DNA from: Planctomycetota bacterium
GTDB lineage: Bacteria; Planctomycetota; Phycisphaerae; Sedimentisphaerales; Anaerobacaceae
Length of the DNA stretch: 64,000 nt
Direction of reading: 5' to 3'
Assembly (NCBI GenBank): GCA_022563885.1
Contig: JADFMM010000003.1
Coordinates: 1-64,000 of the forward strand
Shown here: positions 1-9,449 of the stretch, in pieces
Layout of the letters: each line of letters starts with the position of its first letter
Position numbering within the stretch: the first letter of the stretch is position 1
Notes under the pieces: model-generated
Told to the model about the DNA's origin: nothing
The model's input: the letters and a program-made list of their open reading frames with translations, nothing else
Databases searched by the model: none
Made by a program: the position numbers and the translations under genes

Positions 1-1
1 C

Positions 2-145
2 GACTACGTCACGAACGCCGGCAATCAAGGGGTGACGTATCGGAGACTGCAGTTTGACGGAACGGTCAACAGTCTCAGCAATGCCAGCAGTGCATGGTTC
101 GACGAGGTTGGTATCAGTTCAGAGAAGATGGGCATCCCAGGTTGA
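2..145 (+). CDS. C-terminal end of an unknown protein (partial)
   Basis: The second frame from the left edge is open to a TGA at 143-145 and gives 47 residues. The residues alternate polar and hydrophobic in a beta-strand pattern (for example YRRLQFDG and AWFDEVGIS), as at the end of a secreted beta-sandwich such as a LamG-like or carbohydrate-binding domain. No family can be named from so short a piece. It is transcribed towards the SGNH hydrolase gene on the other strand, with only 68 bases between the two stop codons and no evident terminator. The start lies outside the window. Confidence 0.5.
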   Translation, partial: DYVTNAGNQGVTYRRLQFDGTVNSLSNASSAWFDEVGISSEKMGIPG

Positions 146-213
146 ATCAGAAGGTCTTCTGTGTCCTCAGATTGCCTCGGTGCCGCTTGGATGGCGGGTG
201 CGGAATCGCCCGG

Positions 214-1212
214 CTATTGCCGTGACGCCAGATGGAACGCAGCGGCCGGCTCGAGGATCTGCTGAAGGACCACATGGCCGCTCGGTGTGAGGTGCCGATC
301 GACCGATCCGTAAACTTGGGTGCCCGCCGCGTGGGCGCGCCGAAATGCGTCGAGGACCGGAACAACCTCGAGTCCCGAGCGCTCGAGCGCCGCTCGAAGA
401 AGGCGGTCCGGCTGATCCAGGTCGAATGTCGTGGGATCCATCCTAAACCCTCGTACGAGTTCCCGAAACGCGTCCGGATCGGTTGAGAACGGCGCCGGAA
501 TGGGCACGAAGAGTGTTGGAACTCCATGCTCCGCCGCCGCGTTGGCGATGTCGGCACAGATCTCAGACGTGAGTTCCCAGCGATGAGATTCGGCTTCCGT
601 GCGAAGCAGGGCCGTGGGCACGTCCTGGGCGGTGAGATCGGCGCGCATCAACAGCGTGTGAAGCCGAATCTTCAGGAAGACATACAAGTGCAAGCGTGTC
701 TCAAGGAAATCGTTTGTCGGATACAGCACGGCGTCGATGATCTCGCCCCAGGCAAGCGTGCGTGGAAAGCGAATCAGGTGCCGTTTGTTCGGTTCACGAG
801 GTGGGATCACGTCCCTCCGCTGCTCCACGACGTCGTTTCCAAGGTACAGGGCGACAATCACGAGATCAAACGGGTACTGGTCGAGGAGCGAACGCGCTCG
901 CATATAGTATTGAGGAGGATCCCACCCGTCGACGCCTGCGTTCCACACCGCGACCGTACGGTCGAGCCGTCGAGTCAACCCAATCTCGAGTAGTCCGGCG
1001 ATACTCTGTTTGTGCTCCACCTGGAGCGCTTGCATGAACGAGTCTCCCAGCAATAGGACTCGTAATTCAGACTCCTGACGGCCAGCGACACCGATGCGGA
1101 GACCCTCGGCGTCGGTGATGATGGCGGTACCCATAAAGGAAAGATGTTTTTTGACAATATACGGGTAGGAACAGGGTTGCCGTCCGTAGACGGCAACGCG
1201 CCAAACCATCAT
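214..1212 (-). CDS. SGNH/GDSL-family hydrolase
   Basis: This is a probable serine esterase or O-acyl hydrolase of the SGNH superfamily. The four blocks are visible in order in 332 residues: GDS at residues 56-58 (nucleophile Ser57), Gly in NAGVDGW near 91-97, GND at 125-127, and a C-terminal DxH block (Asp305, His307, followed by PSGH). The layout resembles AlgX/AlgJ-like and other polysaccharide O-acetyl(ester)ases, but the substrate cannot be read from the sequence. No clear signal peptide is seen, and the first 27 residues look unlike the family, so Met27 (at 1134) is an alternative start and the gene may have lost an N-terminal membrane segment. It stands alone, upstream of no obvious partner. 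Confidence 0.75.
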   Translation of the reverse strand: MMVWRVAVYGRQPCSYPYIVKKHLSFMGTAIITDAEGLRIGVAGRQESELRVLLLGDSFMQALQVEHKQSIAGLLEIGLTRRLDRTVAVWNAGVDGWDPPQYYMRARSLLDQYPFDLVIVALYLGNDVVEQRRDVIPPREPNKRHLIRFPRTLAWGEIIDAVLYPTNDFLETRLHLYVFLKIRLHTLLMRADLTAQDVPTALLRTEAESHRWELTSEICADIANAAAEHGVPTLFVPIPAPFSTDPDAFRELVRGFRMDPTTFDLDQPDRLLRAALERSGLEVVPVLDAFRRAHAAGTQVYGSVDRHLTPSGHVVLQQILEPAAAFHLASRQ

Positions 1213-1233
1213 GGACCCTGATGATGTGCCACT

Positions 1234-1270
1234 CAGAAGGGCCTGCTTCCGGAAGGTGTAGGCCCTTCTG
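1234..1270. repeat. Perfect 11-bp inverted repeat (hairpin)
   Basis: CAGAAGGGCCT at 1234-1244 pairs perfectly with AGGCCCTTCTG at 1260-1270 across a 15-base loop that itself holds TTCCGGAA. A second small hairpin (GCGGC-TTC-GCCGC) follows at 1280-1292. No T-run follows on the plus strand, so a simple rho-independent terminator is unlikely. The hairpins lie just upstream of the SGNH hydrolase start and could belong to its leader or be the remnant of a small mobile repeat. The rest of 1293-1498 shows no supportable gene. Confidence 0.6.
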
Positions 1271-1498
1271 TTGGACTAAGCGGCTTCGCCGCATAACGAG
1301 GCCTTGATCTTGACGCACGCGCAGTCCAATACGGTTTCACCCATCGGCTGCGCGACGGGAAAGCCATATCTATTTCGGCGTTGAACGAAGAATGTGTTTG
1401 CTGCGTGGGGCTTCGTCTTTTTGACGGATGCCTCGATATTCCCCCCCCACGCCGTCACCCTTTAGACCGTTATCTGGCAGTGGAAACCGATTGTCAAC

Positions 1499-2578
1499 CT
1501 ACTCCATGGTCACCCAACTCCCTCTGAAGGTCTTCCGGTCTGCGTCGAGTAAGTGCTTGTTTTGGGCTTTGCCCTGGGGGAGCCAGTGTCCCGGGAGGCA
1601 TTCCTGGGGTCCGCTCACGGACACCAGGCGTGTTCCGTCATCACTCAAGATGTAGAGTCTATCGCTGTCCTCGAAGGCCACCAGGGCCTCCGGCGTGAAC
1701 TCTGCGGCGACATCGTCGAGCGAACAGACACGTCGCGGAGGATCCATATGATCTCCCGACCAACGATACAAGGCAAATCGCTGCTGACTGTCTTGGGGGC
1801 CGGCCACGACGAAGAAGGCCCGGTGGTGGGGTGAGTAGGTCATGGCCCGGATGCCGAGGTTGTCGAGATCCCAGAGCAAGGGCTGGCCCAACCGAGCTTT
1901 TTCCCCTTTCTCGATGACCGCGGCTGGATTTGTCAGGGGCACCACCAGTGCGTGCTCGTCAGGTCGGGGATTGCGAAATCCGATGTAGAGGGTCCGCCCG
2001 TCGGCAGACGCACAGAGTCCTTCGATGTTGAGGCCTTCTCGCTTGGGCGCGAGCCTCTCTCGCTCCGAGCGCGTCCTGCCGGCGGCCCGATCCAGACCCA
2101 ACTCGGTTGCCTCCTTTAGCGCAACCAGGTCCCGCTCCAGGGAGGTGTAGACCCGGCCCTCGGGAACCAGCGTCACCTCTAGGCCCTTCCGTTTGATTTT
2201 GGTGGCGAAGAACCGATGTCGACTGCTGCGGAACTTGCCGCTCTTGTTCCTGCCGTGAGAACTGATCCAATAGACTCGGTCACCCACCCGTACCGCCCCT
2301 TCGATATCGACTTCGGGGTAGCGCGGGTCTACGCCGAGCGACTCGCTCATGTCGAACGTGGCGGTGGGGCGACCGCCTGCAGACGTTGAATAACAGCGTA
2401 AGTGGTTGTTTTCATCGTCTGCTACGAGGATCAGATCCTTGCCGAGGGAGATGGCGGCGGAGGCGTCGCTGGTTCCCCTAAAGAGTTGCACCTCCGCGGA
2501 GGAGGTGCTTGCCAAGGCAAACGCCAGTCCTACCGAGATGAGTCTCGTGGTGTCGATGGGTGGGTCTCCTAAGGACAA
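1499..2578 (-). CDS. DUF3616 family exported protein
   Basis: The 359-residue protein begins with a signal-peptide-like stretch (TTRLISVGLAFALASTSSA), then follows the DUF3616 pattern: a DIEGA motif near residue 91, WISSHGR about 13 residues later, and a second NIEGL block near 184 followed by GRTLYIGFRNPR. The family is thought to form a beta-propeller, and its function is unknown. It is expected in the periplasm or on the cell surface. The start is uncertain: the frame opens with TTG at 2578 without a good ribosome-binding site, although an AGGAG lies just inside the frame. It is 26 bases downstream of the LysM gene on the same strand, so the two may be cotranscribed. Confidence 0.7.
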   Translation of the reverse strand: MSLGDPPIDTTRLISVGLAFALASTSSAEVQLFRGTSDASAAISLGKDLILVADDENNHLRCYSTSAGGRPTATFDMSESLGVDPRYPEVDIEGAVRVGDRVYWISSHGRNKSGKFRSSRHRFFATKIKRKGLEVTLVPEGRVYTSLERDLVALKEATELGLDRAAGRTRSERERLAPKREGLNIEGLCASADGRTLYIGFRNPRPDEHALVVPLTNPAAVIEKGEKARLGQPLLWDLDNLGIRAMTYSPHHRAFFVVAGPQDSQQRFALYRWSGDHMDPPRRVCSLDDVAAEFTPEALVAFEDSDRLYILSDDGTRLVSVSGPQECLPGHWLPQGKAQNKHLLDADRKTFRGSWVTME

Positions 2579-2604
2579 ATGGGAACGTTCAGACTCGCCG
2601 TGGC

Positions 2605-3084
2605 CTACTCCCTTGGGATCACGATTTTCATCCCGGGACGGATCTTGTTGGGGTCGGAGAGGACCTGTCGGTTGGCTTCGAGGAGTCTGCGCCAGTGGCG
2701 GCTGGATCCGAGGTAGTCTTGGGCAATTCCAGACAGCGTTTCTCCCGAGCGGACGATGTGCAGGAGGTTGGTCTTGATCTTCTGACGTGTCTCAACAGGC
2801 GTGTTTCGCAGGGGGGACAGCTCCTGACTGAGGGGAGTCAACGGTCTTTCAGGTGCCTCGAGTTGAGTCTCTTGCGCCGGCGGCGCCCCGGCGTTGTCGT
2901 TTGGCTCGGAGGGAGCAGTGGCGGGCGAGACGCTGTGGTTGAGTCGCTGGCGGCCGAGCAGCTGGGCGTGTGTTTTTTCTAGTCTTGCTTGAGTACCGAG
3001 ACCCTGGCGGGTCGAGAGCCAGACCATGGCCCCCAGCAACGCAACCATGCCCACCATCATTCCAACCTTGAAGTCCTTTTGCAT
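2605..3084 (-). CDS. Membrane-anchored LysM-domain protein
   Basis: The 159-residue protein has one N-terminal membrane segment (about residues 7-23, VGMMVGMVALLGAMVW), a Pro/Glu/Ala-rich spacer (about 45-100), and a single C-terminal LysM domain (about 106-157) with the HIVRSGETLSGIA entry motif and the closing RPGMKIVIP. LysM binds the GlcNAc backbone of peptidoglycan, so the protein probably tethers the inner membrane to the wall. Comparable single-LysM anchors next to other envelope genes are common in planctomycetes. It lies just downstream of secDF on the same strand, after a 148-base gap without an evident terminator. Confidence 0.85.
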   Translation of the reverse strand: MQKDFKVGMMVGMVALLGAMVWLSTRQGLGTQARLEKTHAQLLGRQRLNHSVSPATAPSEPNDNAGAPPAQETQLEAPERPLTPLSQELSPLRNTPVETRQKIKTNLLHIVRSGETLSGIAQDYLGSSRHWRRLLEANRQVLSDPNKIRPGMKIVIPRE

Positions 3085-3232
3085 GACGCACCGGGAATTA
3101 GGCTGCCCGCCGATCTTCTTGGTTCTGATCAGTGACCCGTTTTTGGCCCTAACCGATCGCTGAGGACTGAGGGGACCGACTATCTTCTACTGACTACTGA
3201 TTTAAGATGCGATCGCCCTGGGGTGTACATCA

Positions 3233-6200
3233 CTATCCGTCTTTGGCAGCGGCCTTTTCGCCGATCAACAGGATGGGCGCCGCGATGGCCACGGAGGAAT
3301 AGGTTCCGACGATCACACCGAACCCGATGGCAAAGGTAAAGGGTCGCAGACCTTCGCCGCCGAAGATGTACATGATCAACACAACCATGAAGGTCGTCAG
3401 GGAGGTGAGGATCGTGCGTGAAACCGTCTGGTTGATGCTGGTCGTGATCATCTGCGGAGTCATCTGCGCTTTCTTGCGATTCTCTCGGATGCGGTCGAAG
3501 ATCACGATGGTGTCGTTGAGCGAATAGCCGATGAGGGTGAGAAATGCGGCCACCATGGCCAGGCTGATCTTGAAATCCATGATCAGCAGCAGGTCTCCCA
3601 TCGTGGTGCCCGCAATGTAGGAGCAGGCGGTCACGACTCCCAGCGTGATGCAGACGTCGTGCACCAGGGCGGCGATCGCGGCCAATCCATAACGAAGATC
3701 CCCGAAACGCACCCAAATGTAGGTCACGATGGCCGAAAACGAGAGAAAGATCGCAATCAGTGCTCGCGTTTTTTGCTCATCGCCAATCGAAGGATCGATC
3801 TGAGTCACCTGGGGCAGCGAGCCCTCCAGGCCGGCCGCCGCGAGCAAACGCCTCTCCTCATTGCTCTGGAATCGATCCCACTCGTCCGTGCTCAACTCCC
3901 GCAGCCCCGCATCTGTCGGTAGGCTCACGAAGTGGAAGGTCTGCATCGACTCGTCTTCTTTGGGCTCGGAGAGATCCTTGGTCAGCAGGCGATAGCGGTA
4001 AAAGTCCAGATCGGCCAGGTCGGGCTTGAAGCGGATACTGGAGAGTCGTTCGTGGAGATCCTTGGCGGTGGCTGCCTGACGGAGCTGAACCTCAATCTTG
4101 ATGCCACCCACCGACGCGGCCAGTATGGGATTGGCGTCTGCCAACTCTTGCGTGATTTTTATCACCGGCCGGACGATCTCGGGGCCCAGGTTCGTCTGAA
4201 TCTCCAGTTCGTCACCAAAGGTGGACTTGATCAGGTTGTTCACTACCTCGTTGGTGTTGGGGTCCGAGATCTGCGCTCCCGGGAAGGCCGCCCCCAACAC
4301 GTTTTTGACCAGCGAGGGATTGACCTGGCTGGTACTCACCTCGAGGCTATGGGGCGGCTCCGGTGCTACCTCCACCTTCAGGTTGTTCAACGTTCTGTGG
4401 ACTTTGCTTGCCGCAAGGACGATCTGTTTGCGGGCCTCCTCTACACTGGGTGGGCTCTGCCCAAAGGTCACCGTGGCGACGGTCTTGTTGGTCTCGACTG
4501 TGGTGACTGCAAACATCTTGTCATTGGGATCGTCGCCCACGGTGACAACGTTCGCGACGAGACCCGCCTCGGCCAAGCGCTGCTGGACCAGGCTGCGGTC
4601 GATCTGTATCTCTTCGTCATTCTTGAAGTCAACGGTCGCCGACGTGCCGCCCGTGAATTCGATATCATACTTGTCGGGGGTGATGAAGAAGAGGACGAGG
4701 CCTCCCAGCATGAGACAGGCCGACAGGGGAAAGAACACGCGTCTGAGACCCATCCAGTCGATATTGGGCTGACGAATCAGCCGCAGCATTAAGAGCTTGT
4801 CTTTGATCAAGCCCTTGACGCTCAGGAGGTCGAAGAGCCAGCGGGTGACGAAGAGGGCGGTGAACATGCTGGATCCGATACCCAACATCAACACGATCGC
4901 GAATCCCTTCACCTCTTCGGTGGCAACCGCATATAAGATGGCGGCGGTAATGAAGGTGGTCAGGTTGGCATCAAAAATGGTCCAAAAGGCTCGGTCATAT
5001 CCGTTCTTGATGGCCGTGTTCAGTGCGGCCCCCTTCTCACCTTCTTCACGAATCCGCTCGAAGATCAGCACATTGGCGTCCACGCTCATGCCGATCGTCA
5101 AGATAATGCCGGCGATGCCTGGCAGCGTAAAGGTGGCGTCGATGAAGGCCATGATGCCCAGCACGATCAGAATGTTCATGACGAGGGCGAAGTCGGCAAT
5201 GGCACCGGCCTTCATGTAGTAGATCAGCATGAACGCGAGTACGACCGTGAGGCCGATGATACCGGCATAGACCCCTTTTGTGCGACTCGCTTCGCCCAGG
5301 GAGGACCCGATGCTCTTCTCGGATATGGGCTGAGGAATGAGTCTTGCGGGGAGAGAGCCCGCATTGAGCTTATTGACCAGGTCGTTGACGGCCGTTTCCG
5401 TGTAACTGCCCTGGATGATCCCATTCTTGTAGATGCGGCTGTTGATGTTGGGCGCTGATATCGCCTTATCATCCAAGAGAATGCAGAGGGGCAGATTGAT
5501 GTTGTCCCCGGTCAGGCTCGCAAACTGGACGGCCCCCCGATCATCGAGGGAAAAGGCTATGGCCCGTCGACCCATGTCATCGGTGGTGGGTCGTGATCGC
5601 TCCAGCTTCCACTGCTTCGCTCCGCCGCCGTGCAACATGCACTTGCCCGCTTCGTTGGAGGCCAGGATGAAAAACCGCTCGCCGAATTTTCCGACGATTG
5701 CCCGGGTGCCGGCGGCCCAGTCCTGGATCGACTCATTGCTCGCATCTTCCACTTCGCACCACTTATACTGGGCGTCGGATGCGGCCCTGGGGCCTTCGGT
5801 ACCGAGGGCCGTGACGTAGGCCTGCTGTTGGTCCAAGGTTAATTCTCCACCACCGCTGGTGGGCAGAATCCGGAATTCCAAGACGCCAGCCCCGCGGAGC
5901 ATGCGCTTTAAATCGGCCGGATCGTCCAGGGTGCCTTTGTCCGGTTTGTAGGCATCGTAGGCGGCGATAACGTTGTCGATCAGATCCGCCCGATCTGAAA
6001 AGGAGGACTTGGCTCCCTCTACTTCCTCGTTCCGCTTCTTGGAATCTTTGGGCAGGTCGAGGAAAACACTCACCTTGGCATCTGTCAAATTAAGCTTGTT
6101 CAAATCGCGTCGAGCGTCTTGGAAGGCGGCGGTCTTGCCGGTCTCTCTGTCGGTCAGGGCATTGACGGCATCCGCCCACTGTCGATAGGCGTCCACATAG

Positions 6201-6877
6201 GGCCCGAGGAGATTGGGATCGCCGAAGGGCCGCAGCAGGTCGACTCGCTCCTGATCATTGACGTCGATCCAATTGTCACGCTGGCTCCGGATTCTGCTCA
6301 GGTCATTGCCTTTGGCCTCCATCTGTAGCTCGAAAGCGGCCATCTGTGCGTCATGCTCGTCTCGCGCGGTCACGAGCGCCTGCCATTCGTCATAGGCCCG
6401 GGACAGCGTTTTCAAGATCGCCGTCCGGGGTGAATTGGGATCCCCCTGGCCGTACGCTTCGAAGTCTACCGTGCGGTCCGCTTCATCTTTCTTGAGTGAC
6501 TGACCAATGGCCACCGCGTCGACATTCTTGGCCAATAGAGCGTTCAGTGCCTCTTCATACGCCTTCCTCTTTTCCCGAGTGCCGGCGCTGGCCAGAGGCA
6601 CCTGGACCTCGAACCGTGTGTCGCCGATAGGTCTCCACACAAAATTCATCACGTTGGCAGGATCCACCCGATCCTTGAAGACCCTGATCATCCGGGTGGA
6701 CAGACCGCTGACCTCGGCTGGCGTCAGGCCCTGCGTGTCTATTTCATAGGTCAGGCTGGTGCCGCCCGCCAGATCGATGCCCCACTTGAGTTTTTCCTGG
6801 GGCGGATAGAGCATGAAGATCGCTACGATCACCACGGCCAGGATGAAACCGATTTTCATCATTAGATTCTTGTTCAT
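3233..6877 (-). CDS. secDF: Fused protein translocase SecD-SecF
   Basis: SecDF uses the proton gradient to pull exported proteins through SecYEG on the periplasmic side. The 1214 residues contain a complete SecD (first membrane segment at about 8-24, the GIDLAGGTS motif, a large periplasmic P1 region, then a membrane bundle ending in GMSVDANVLIFERIREE) followed in frame by a complete SecF (FTGGTSATVDF near its start, a second periplasmic region and YSLNDTIVIFDRIREN in its last bundle). Fusion into one chain is known from Bacillus and planctomycetes. The SecD part carries an unusual insert of roughly 150 residues (about 140-300), rich in charged residues, Gln and Ala and probably coiled-coil. 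yajC lies 91 bases upstream on the same strand, the usual partner order. Confidence 0.97.
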   Translation of the reverse strand: MNKNLMMKIGFILAVVIVAIFMLYPPQEKLKWGIDLAGGTSLTYEIDTQGLTPAEVSGLSTRMIRVFKDRVDPANVMNFVWRPIGDTRFEVQVPLASAGTREKRKAYEEALNALLAKNVDAVAIGQSLKKDEADRTVDFEAYGQGDPNSPRTAILKTLSRAYDEWQALVTARDEHDAQMAAFELQMEAKGNDLSRIRSQRDNWIDVNDQERVDLLRPFGDPNLLGPYVDAYRQWADAVNALTDRETGKTAAFQDARRDLNKLNLTDAKVSVFLDLPKDSKKRNEEVEGAKSSFSDRADLIDNVIAAYDAYKPDKGTLDDPADLKRMLRGAGVLEFRILPTSGGGELTLDQQQAYVTALGTEGPRAASDAQYKWCEVEDASNESIQDWAAGTRAIVGKFGERFFILASNEAGKCMLHGGGAKQWKLERSRPTTDDMGRRAIAFSLDDRGAVQFASLTGDNINLPLCILLDDKAISAPNINSRIYKNGIIQGSYTETAVNDLVNKLNAGSLPARLIPQPISEKSIGSSLGEASRTKGVYAGIIGLTVVLAFMLIYYMKAGAIADFALVMNILIVLGIMAFIDATFTLPGIAGIILTIGMSVDANVLIFERIREEGEKGAALNTAIKNGYDRAFWTIFDANLTTFITAAILYAVATEEVKGFAIVLMLGIGSSMFTALFVTRWLFDLLSVKGLIKDKLLMLRLIRQPNIDWMGLRRVFFPLSACLMLGGLVLFFITPDKYDIEFTGGTSATVDFKNDEEIQIDRSLVQQRLAEAGLVANVVTVGDDPNDKMFAVTTVETNKTVATVTFGQSPPSVEEARKQIVLAASKVHRTLNNLKVEVAPEPPHSLEVSTSQVNPSLVKNVLGAAFPGAQISDPNTNEVVNNLIKSTFGDELEIQTNLGPEIVRPVIKITQELADANPILAASVGGIKIEVQLRQAATAKDLHERLSSIRFKPDLADLDFYRYRLLTKDLSEPKEDESMQTFHFVSLPTDAGLRELSTDEWDRFQSNEERRLLAAAGLEGSLPQVTQIDPSIGDEQKTRALIAIFLSFSAIVTYIWVRFGDLRYGLAAIAALVHDVCITLGVVTACSYIAGTTMGDLLLIMDFKISLAMVAAFLTLIGYSLNDTIVIFDRIRENRKKAQMTPQMITTSINQTVSRTILTSLTTFMVVLIMYIFGGEGLRPFTFAIGFGVIVGTYSSVAIAAPILLIGEKAAAKDG

Positions 6878-6968
6878 TGTTGTTCCCTAAAGTGTCAGTG
6901 GGTTGAGCTCCCTCGATCAACGTCCTTGCCGGTCCCCTATCGCGGGGAGAGAAGGAACTGGCGTGCTG

Positions 6969-7394
6969 TCACTCACTGTCTTTCGACATGTTTTTGGCGA
7001 CGGCTGAAGCGCTTATGCGGATTTTCGTATTGGTGGATTCGTCGACTTTTAAGACGACCTCGCTGCCCTTCACTTCAATGACGGTGCCCAGGATGCCCCC
7101 GATGGTGCGGATTCGGTCATTCTTTTGTAGGGCTTGCACCATTTTCTGCTGCTGCTGTTCCTTTTTTCTCGGACCTCGAAATACGAAGAAGTACATCATG
7201 ACCAGCATCAGGCCCCCGTAGATCCAGAGGATGTTGCCGCCAGCAGCAGGAGACGAAGCACTCTCCTCCAGGTCCGACGGCACAAACGTCGAGGTAGAAG
7301 TGCTTCCATCAGCGGAGCTGGACGGCATAGGCTCACTCCTCACTCTGGACACTCCATCCTCTGCAGCCTGTGCGATGATCCACACGTTCTTCAT
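6969..7394 (-). CDS. yajC: Preprotein translocase subunit YajC
   Basis: YajC is the small accessory subunit of the SecDF-YajC complex. In 141 residues there is one membrane segment (about 54-73, ILWIYGGLMLVMMYFFVFRG) followed by the family signature RKKEQQQQKM and the small beta-barrel-like soluble domain (KNDRIRTIGGILGTV). The first 50 residues are a Ser/Thr-rich extension that does not belong to the family core. A GGAAAGGAA stretch precedes the ATG at 7394. It is the first gene of the yajC-secDF unit and is divergent from the Na/Pi cotransporter, so its promoter should lie in 7395-7600. Confidence 0.93.
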   Translation of the reverse strand: MKNVWIIAQAAEDGVSRVRSEPMPSSSADGSTSTSTFVPSDLEESASSPAAGGNILWIYGGLMLVMMYFFVFRGPRKKEQQQQKMVQALQKNDRIRTIGGILGTVIEVKGSEVVLKVDESTNTKIRISASAVAKNMSKDSE

Positions 7395-7606
7395 ATTGCC
7401 TGTTCCTTTCCTGGATTCCAGCCTCTTGGGGCTACCTAAAAGCCTTTGATTGTCAAAGACCCCAGTCCATCTGTCAAGCGAAAACAGAGGCCGCTGAGAT
7501 GTTTATAAACCAGTGCCTGGGAGGAACTTAGAGGTTCGCAAAGCGCGTCGAGAGCTGTGCTCTGTTTGAAAGACTGAGAAAGTTTGTGGAATCCCTGGTT
7601 ATGGCG

Positions 7607-7634
7607 TTGACCCTTTTTGGACCCGAGCTATGAT
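7607..7634 (+). promoter_or_regulatory. Probable sigma-70-type promoter for the Na/Pi cotransporter
   Basis: TTGACC at 7607-7612 and TATGAT at 7629-7634 are separated by 16 bases, one or two mismatches from consensus in each box. Transcription would start near 7641 and leave a leader of about 55 bases before the GTG start at 7695. The rest of the divergent spacer (7395-7606) holds no gene. Confidence 0.6.
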
Positions 7635-7694
7635 ACGGCTCATCTTCAAGGACCCCGGAACGACGGAATTACGGAATGAAGAGGGACGAAAAAC

Positions 7695-9449
7695 GTGACT
7701 GTTGATCTGATACTGCCGATGCTCTTTAACCTCGTGGGCGGCCTGGGTATTTTCCTGCTTGGCATGAAATATATGCAACAAGGTTTGCAGGTCGTTGCGG
7801 GCCCCAGAATTAGAAAAATGATCAATGCCGTGACTTCAAACAGATTTCTGGCGGTTGGCATAGGGGTGTTTGTGACGACACTCGTACAATCCAGTTCTGT
7901 TACTTCCGTCATGGTGATCGGCTTCGTCAACAGCGAGTTAATGGCGCTGAACGGAGCTATCGGCGTCATCATGGGCGCCAACATCGGCACGACGATCACA
8001 GGCTGGATGTTGGCCTTGGACATCGGAAAATATGGCCTCCCGATCGTTGGCCTGAGCGCCTTTGGTTGGCTGTTTCTGAAGAAGGAAAAGTTCCGCTATG
8101 TGGCGCTGGCTATACTCGGCATTGGCATGGTGTTTTTTGGCCTCGAACTCATGAAAGACGGCTTCAGACCGCTCAGGGGGCAATCCGAGTTTGAAGCCCT
8201 GTTTCATGCATTTCAGGCGACGAATTACATTGGCGTCCTGAAAGCGGCTTTTGTGGGTTGTCTGCTGACGGTTCTTGTGCAATCCTCATCGGCAACACTG
8301 GGGATTACAATTGCGTTGGCCAACACGGGTGTCATCGATTTTCACACCGCGGCGGCCTTAGTTTTAGGCGAGAATGTTGGAACGACCATTACGGCTTTTC
8401 TAGCTTCCTTAGGCGTGGAAAAGGTCAATGCCAAACGCGCCGCTTACTTTCACGTGATTTTCAACGTAGTGGGCGTGGTCTGGATTACGGCTCTCTTTCA
8501 TCCAGTGTATATTCCATTCATAACAAAAATAATCATTGGGGCTGATCCTAATACAATGGTGACAGTCATGGGGGCTGATCCTAATACACAAACGGCAACG
8601 GAAACCTTCCCTTATATGACCAGCGCGATCGCTGCGGTGCACAGCGGATTCAACATCGCCAACGTTCTCCTTTTTCTGCCCTTCACCACCTATTTCGCAA
8701 ATCTGTTGACCAGGCTTGTCAAGCGCAAAGGGAAAGCCCAGAGGGACTATTTAACACACCTGGATTTTCAAATCGGAACCTCACCTTTAGCAGCCATAGA
8801 ACAGTCACGCTCAGAGATCAGCCGAATGGATTTCAGAGTACGGGAAATGATGGATAATCTGCGAACCATCATGGTGGATAATGAAGACAGTCGGGACTCT
8901 CAAAAACTGCGTGATCAAGTGTTTGAGCGCGAGGAAATACTCGACAAGGTGCAAATTGAGGTGACCACATTTCTCACCAATCTACTTGCACGCTCTATCA
9001 GTTATGAGTTAGCTGAAGAAGCCAGAGTCCAGCTCAGGTTGGCGGATGAATTTGAATCCGTGAGTGACTACATCACCAACGTACTGAAGCTGCGCCTACG
9101 GTTGCAGGACGCCAACGTTAAATTGTCGAAGGAACAACAAAAGGAGCTGGTGGAATTGCACGATGCGGTGGCGACCTACTACAATTCGGTCCAGAGTGGC
9201 CTACGAAGTGACAGTCGGACTCGATATCTTCGGAGAATTCGAAAGGATAGCAATAAGATCACAGACAGAGTTAGGGGCTTGAGAGATATTCACTGGAATA
9301 GATTATCGACCGAAAAAGTCGAACCGCTCATCAGTACTTCATATATGGATATTGTTGGGGCCTATCGCAGGATAAAGGACCATCTCCTGAACATTGGAGA
9401 AGCGAACCTGGGAGGGCGATCTCTAGACTCCAAGACTTCGGATGGCTGA
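7695..9449 (+). CDS. Na+/phosphate cotransporter with C-terminal PhoU-like domain
   Basis: The 584-residue inner-membrane protein has the two inverted Na/Pi-cotransporter repeats, each with the substrate-binding QSSS motif (LVQSSSVTSVMV near residue 64, LVQSSSATLGIT near 196), followed by an alpha-helical PhoU-like cytoplasmic domain (about 360-575). This is the NptA/YjbB architecture, which imports phosphate with sodium or, for YjbB, exports it. An 11-residue tandem repeat (two copies of GADPNT, encoded at 8538-8588) lies in an extracytoplasmic loop. The start is GTG with GAGGGA eight bases upstream. Its TGA stop directly abuts the rplU stop on the other strand. Confidence 0.92.
   Translation: MTVDLILPMLFNLVGGLGIFLLGMKYMQQGLQVVAGPRIRKMINAVTSNRFLAVGIGVFVTTLVQSSSVTSVMVIGFVNSELMALNGAIGVIMGANIGTTITGWMLALDIGKYGLPIVGLSAFGWLFLKKEKFRYVALAILGIGMVFFGLELMKDGFRPLRGQSEFEALFHAFQATNYIGVLKAAFVGCLLTVLVQSSSATLGITIALANTGVIDFHTAAALVLGENVGTTITAFLASLGVEKVNAKRAAYFHVIFNVVGVVWITALFHPVYIPFITKIIIGADPNTMVTVMGADPNTQTATETFPYMTSAIAAVHSGFNIANVLLFLPFTTYFANLLTRLVKRKGKAQRDYLTHLDFQIGTSPLAAIEQSRSEISRMDFRVREMMDNLRTIMVDNEDSRDSQKLRDQVFEREEILDKVQIEVTTFLTNLLARSISYELAEEARVQLRLADEFESVSDYITNVLKLRLRLQDANVKLSKEQQKELVELHDAVATYYNSVQSGLRSDSRTRYLRRIRKDSNKITDRVRGLRDIHWNRLSTEKVEPLISTSYMDIVGAYRRIKDHLLNIGEANLGGRSLDSKTSDG

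Noticed and set aside
1276-1458. 60-codon minus-strand frame in the spacer before the DUF3616 gene
   Set aside because: It starts with GTG right after a poorly placed AAAGG and has no recognisable similarity; a decayed gene cannot be excluded.
3932-4792. 286-codon open frame on the plus strand
   Set aside because: Antisense to secDF; no start signal or family character.
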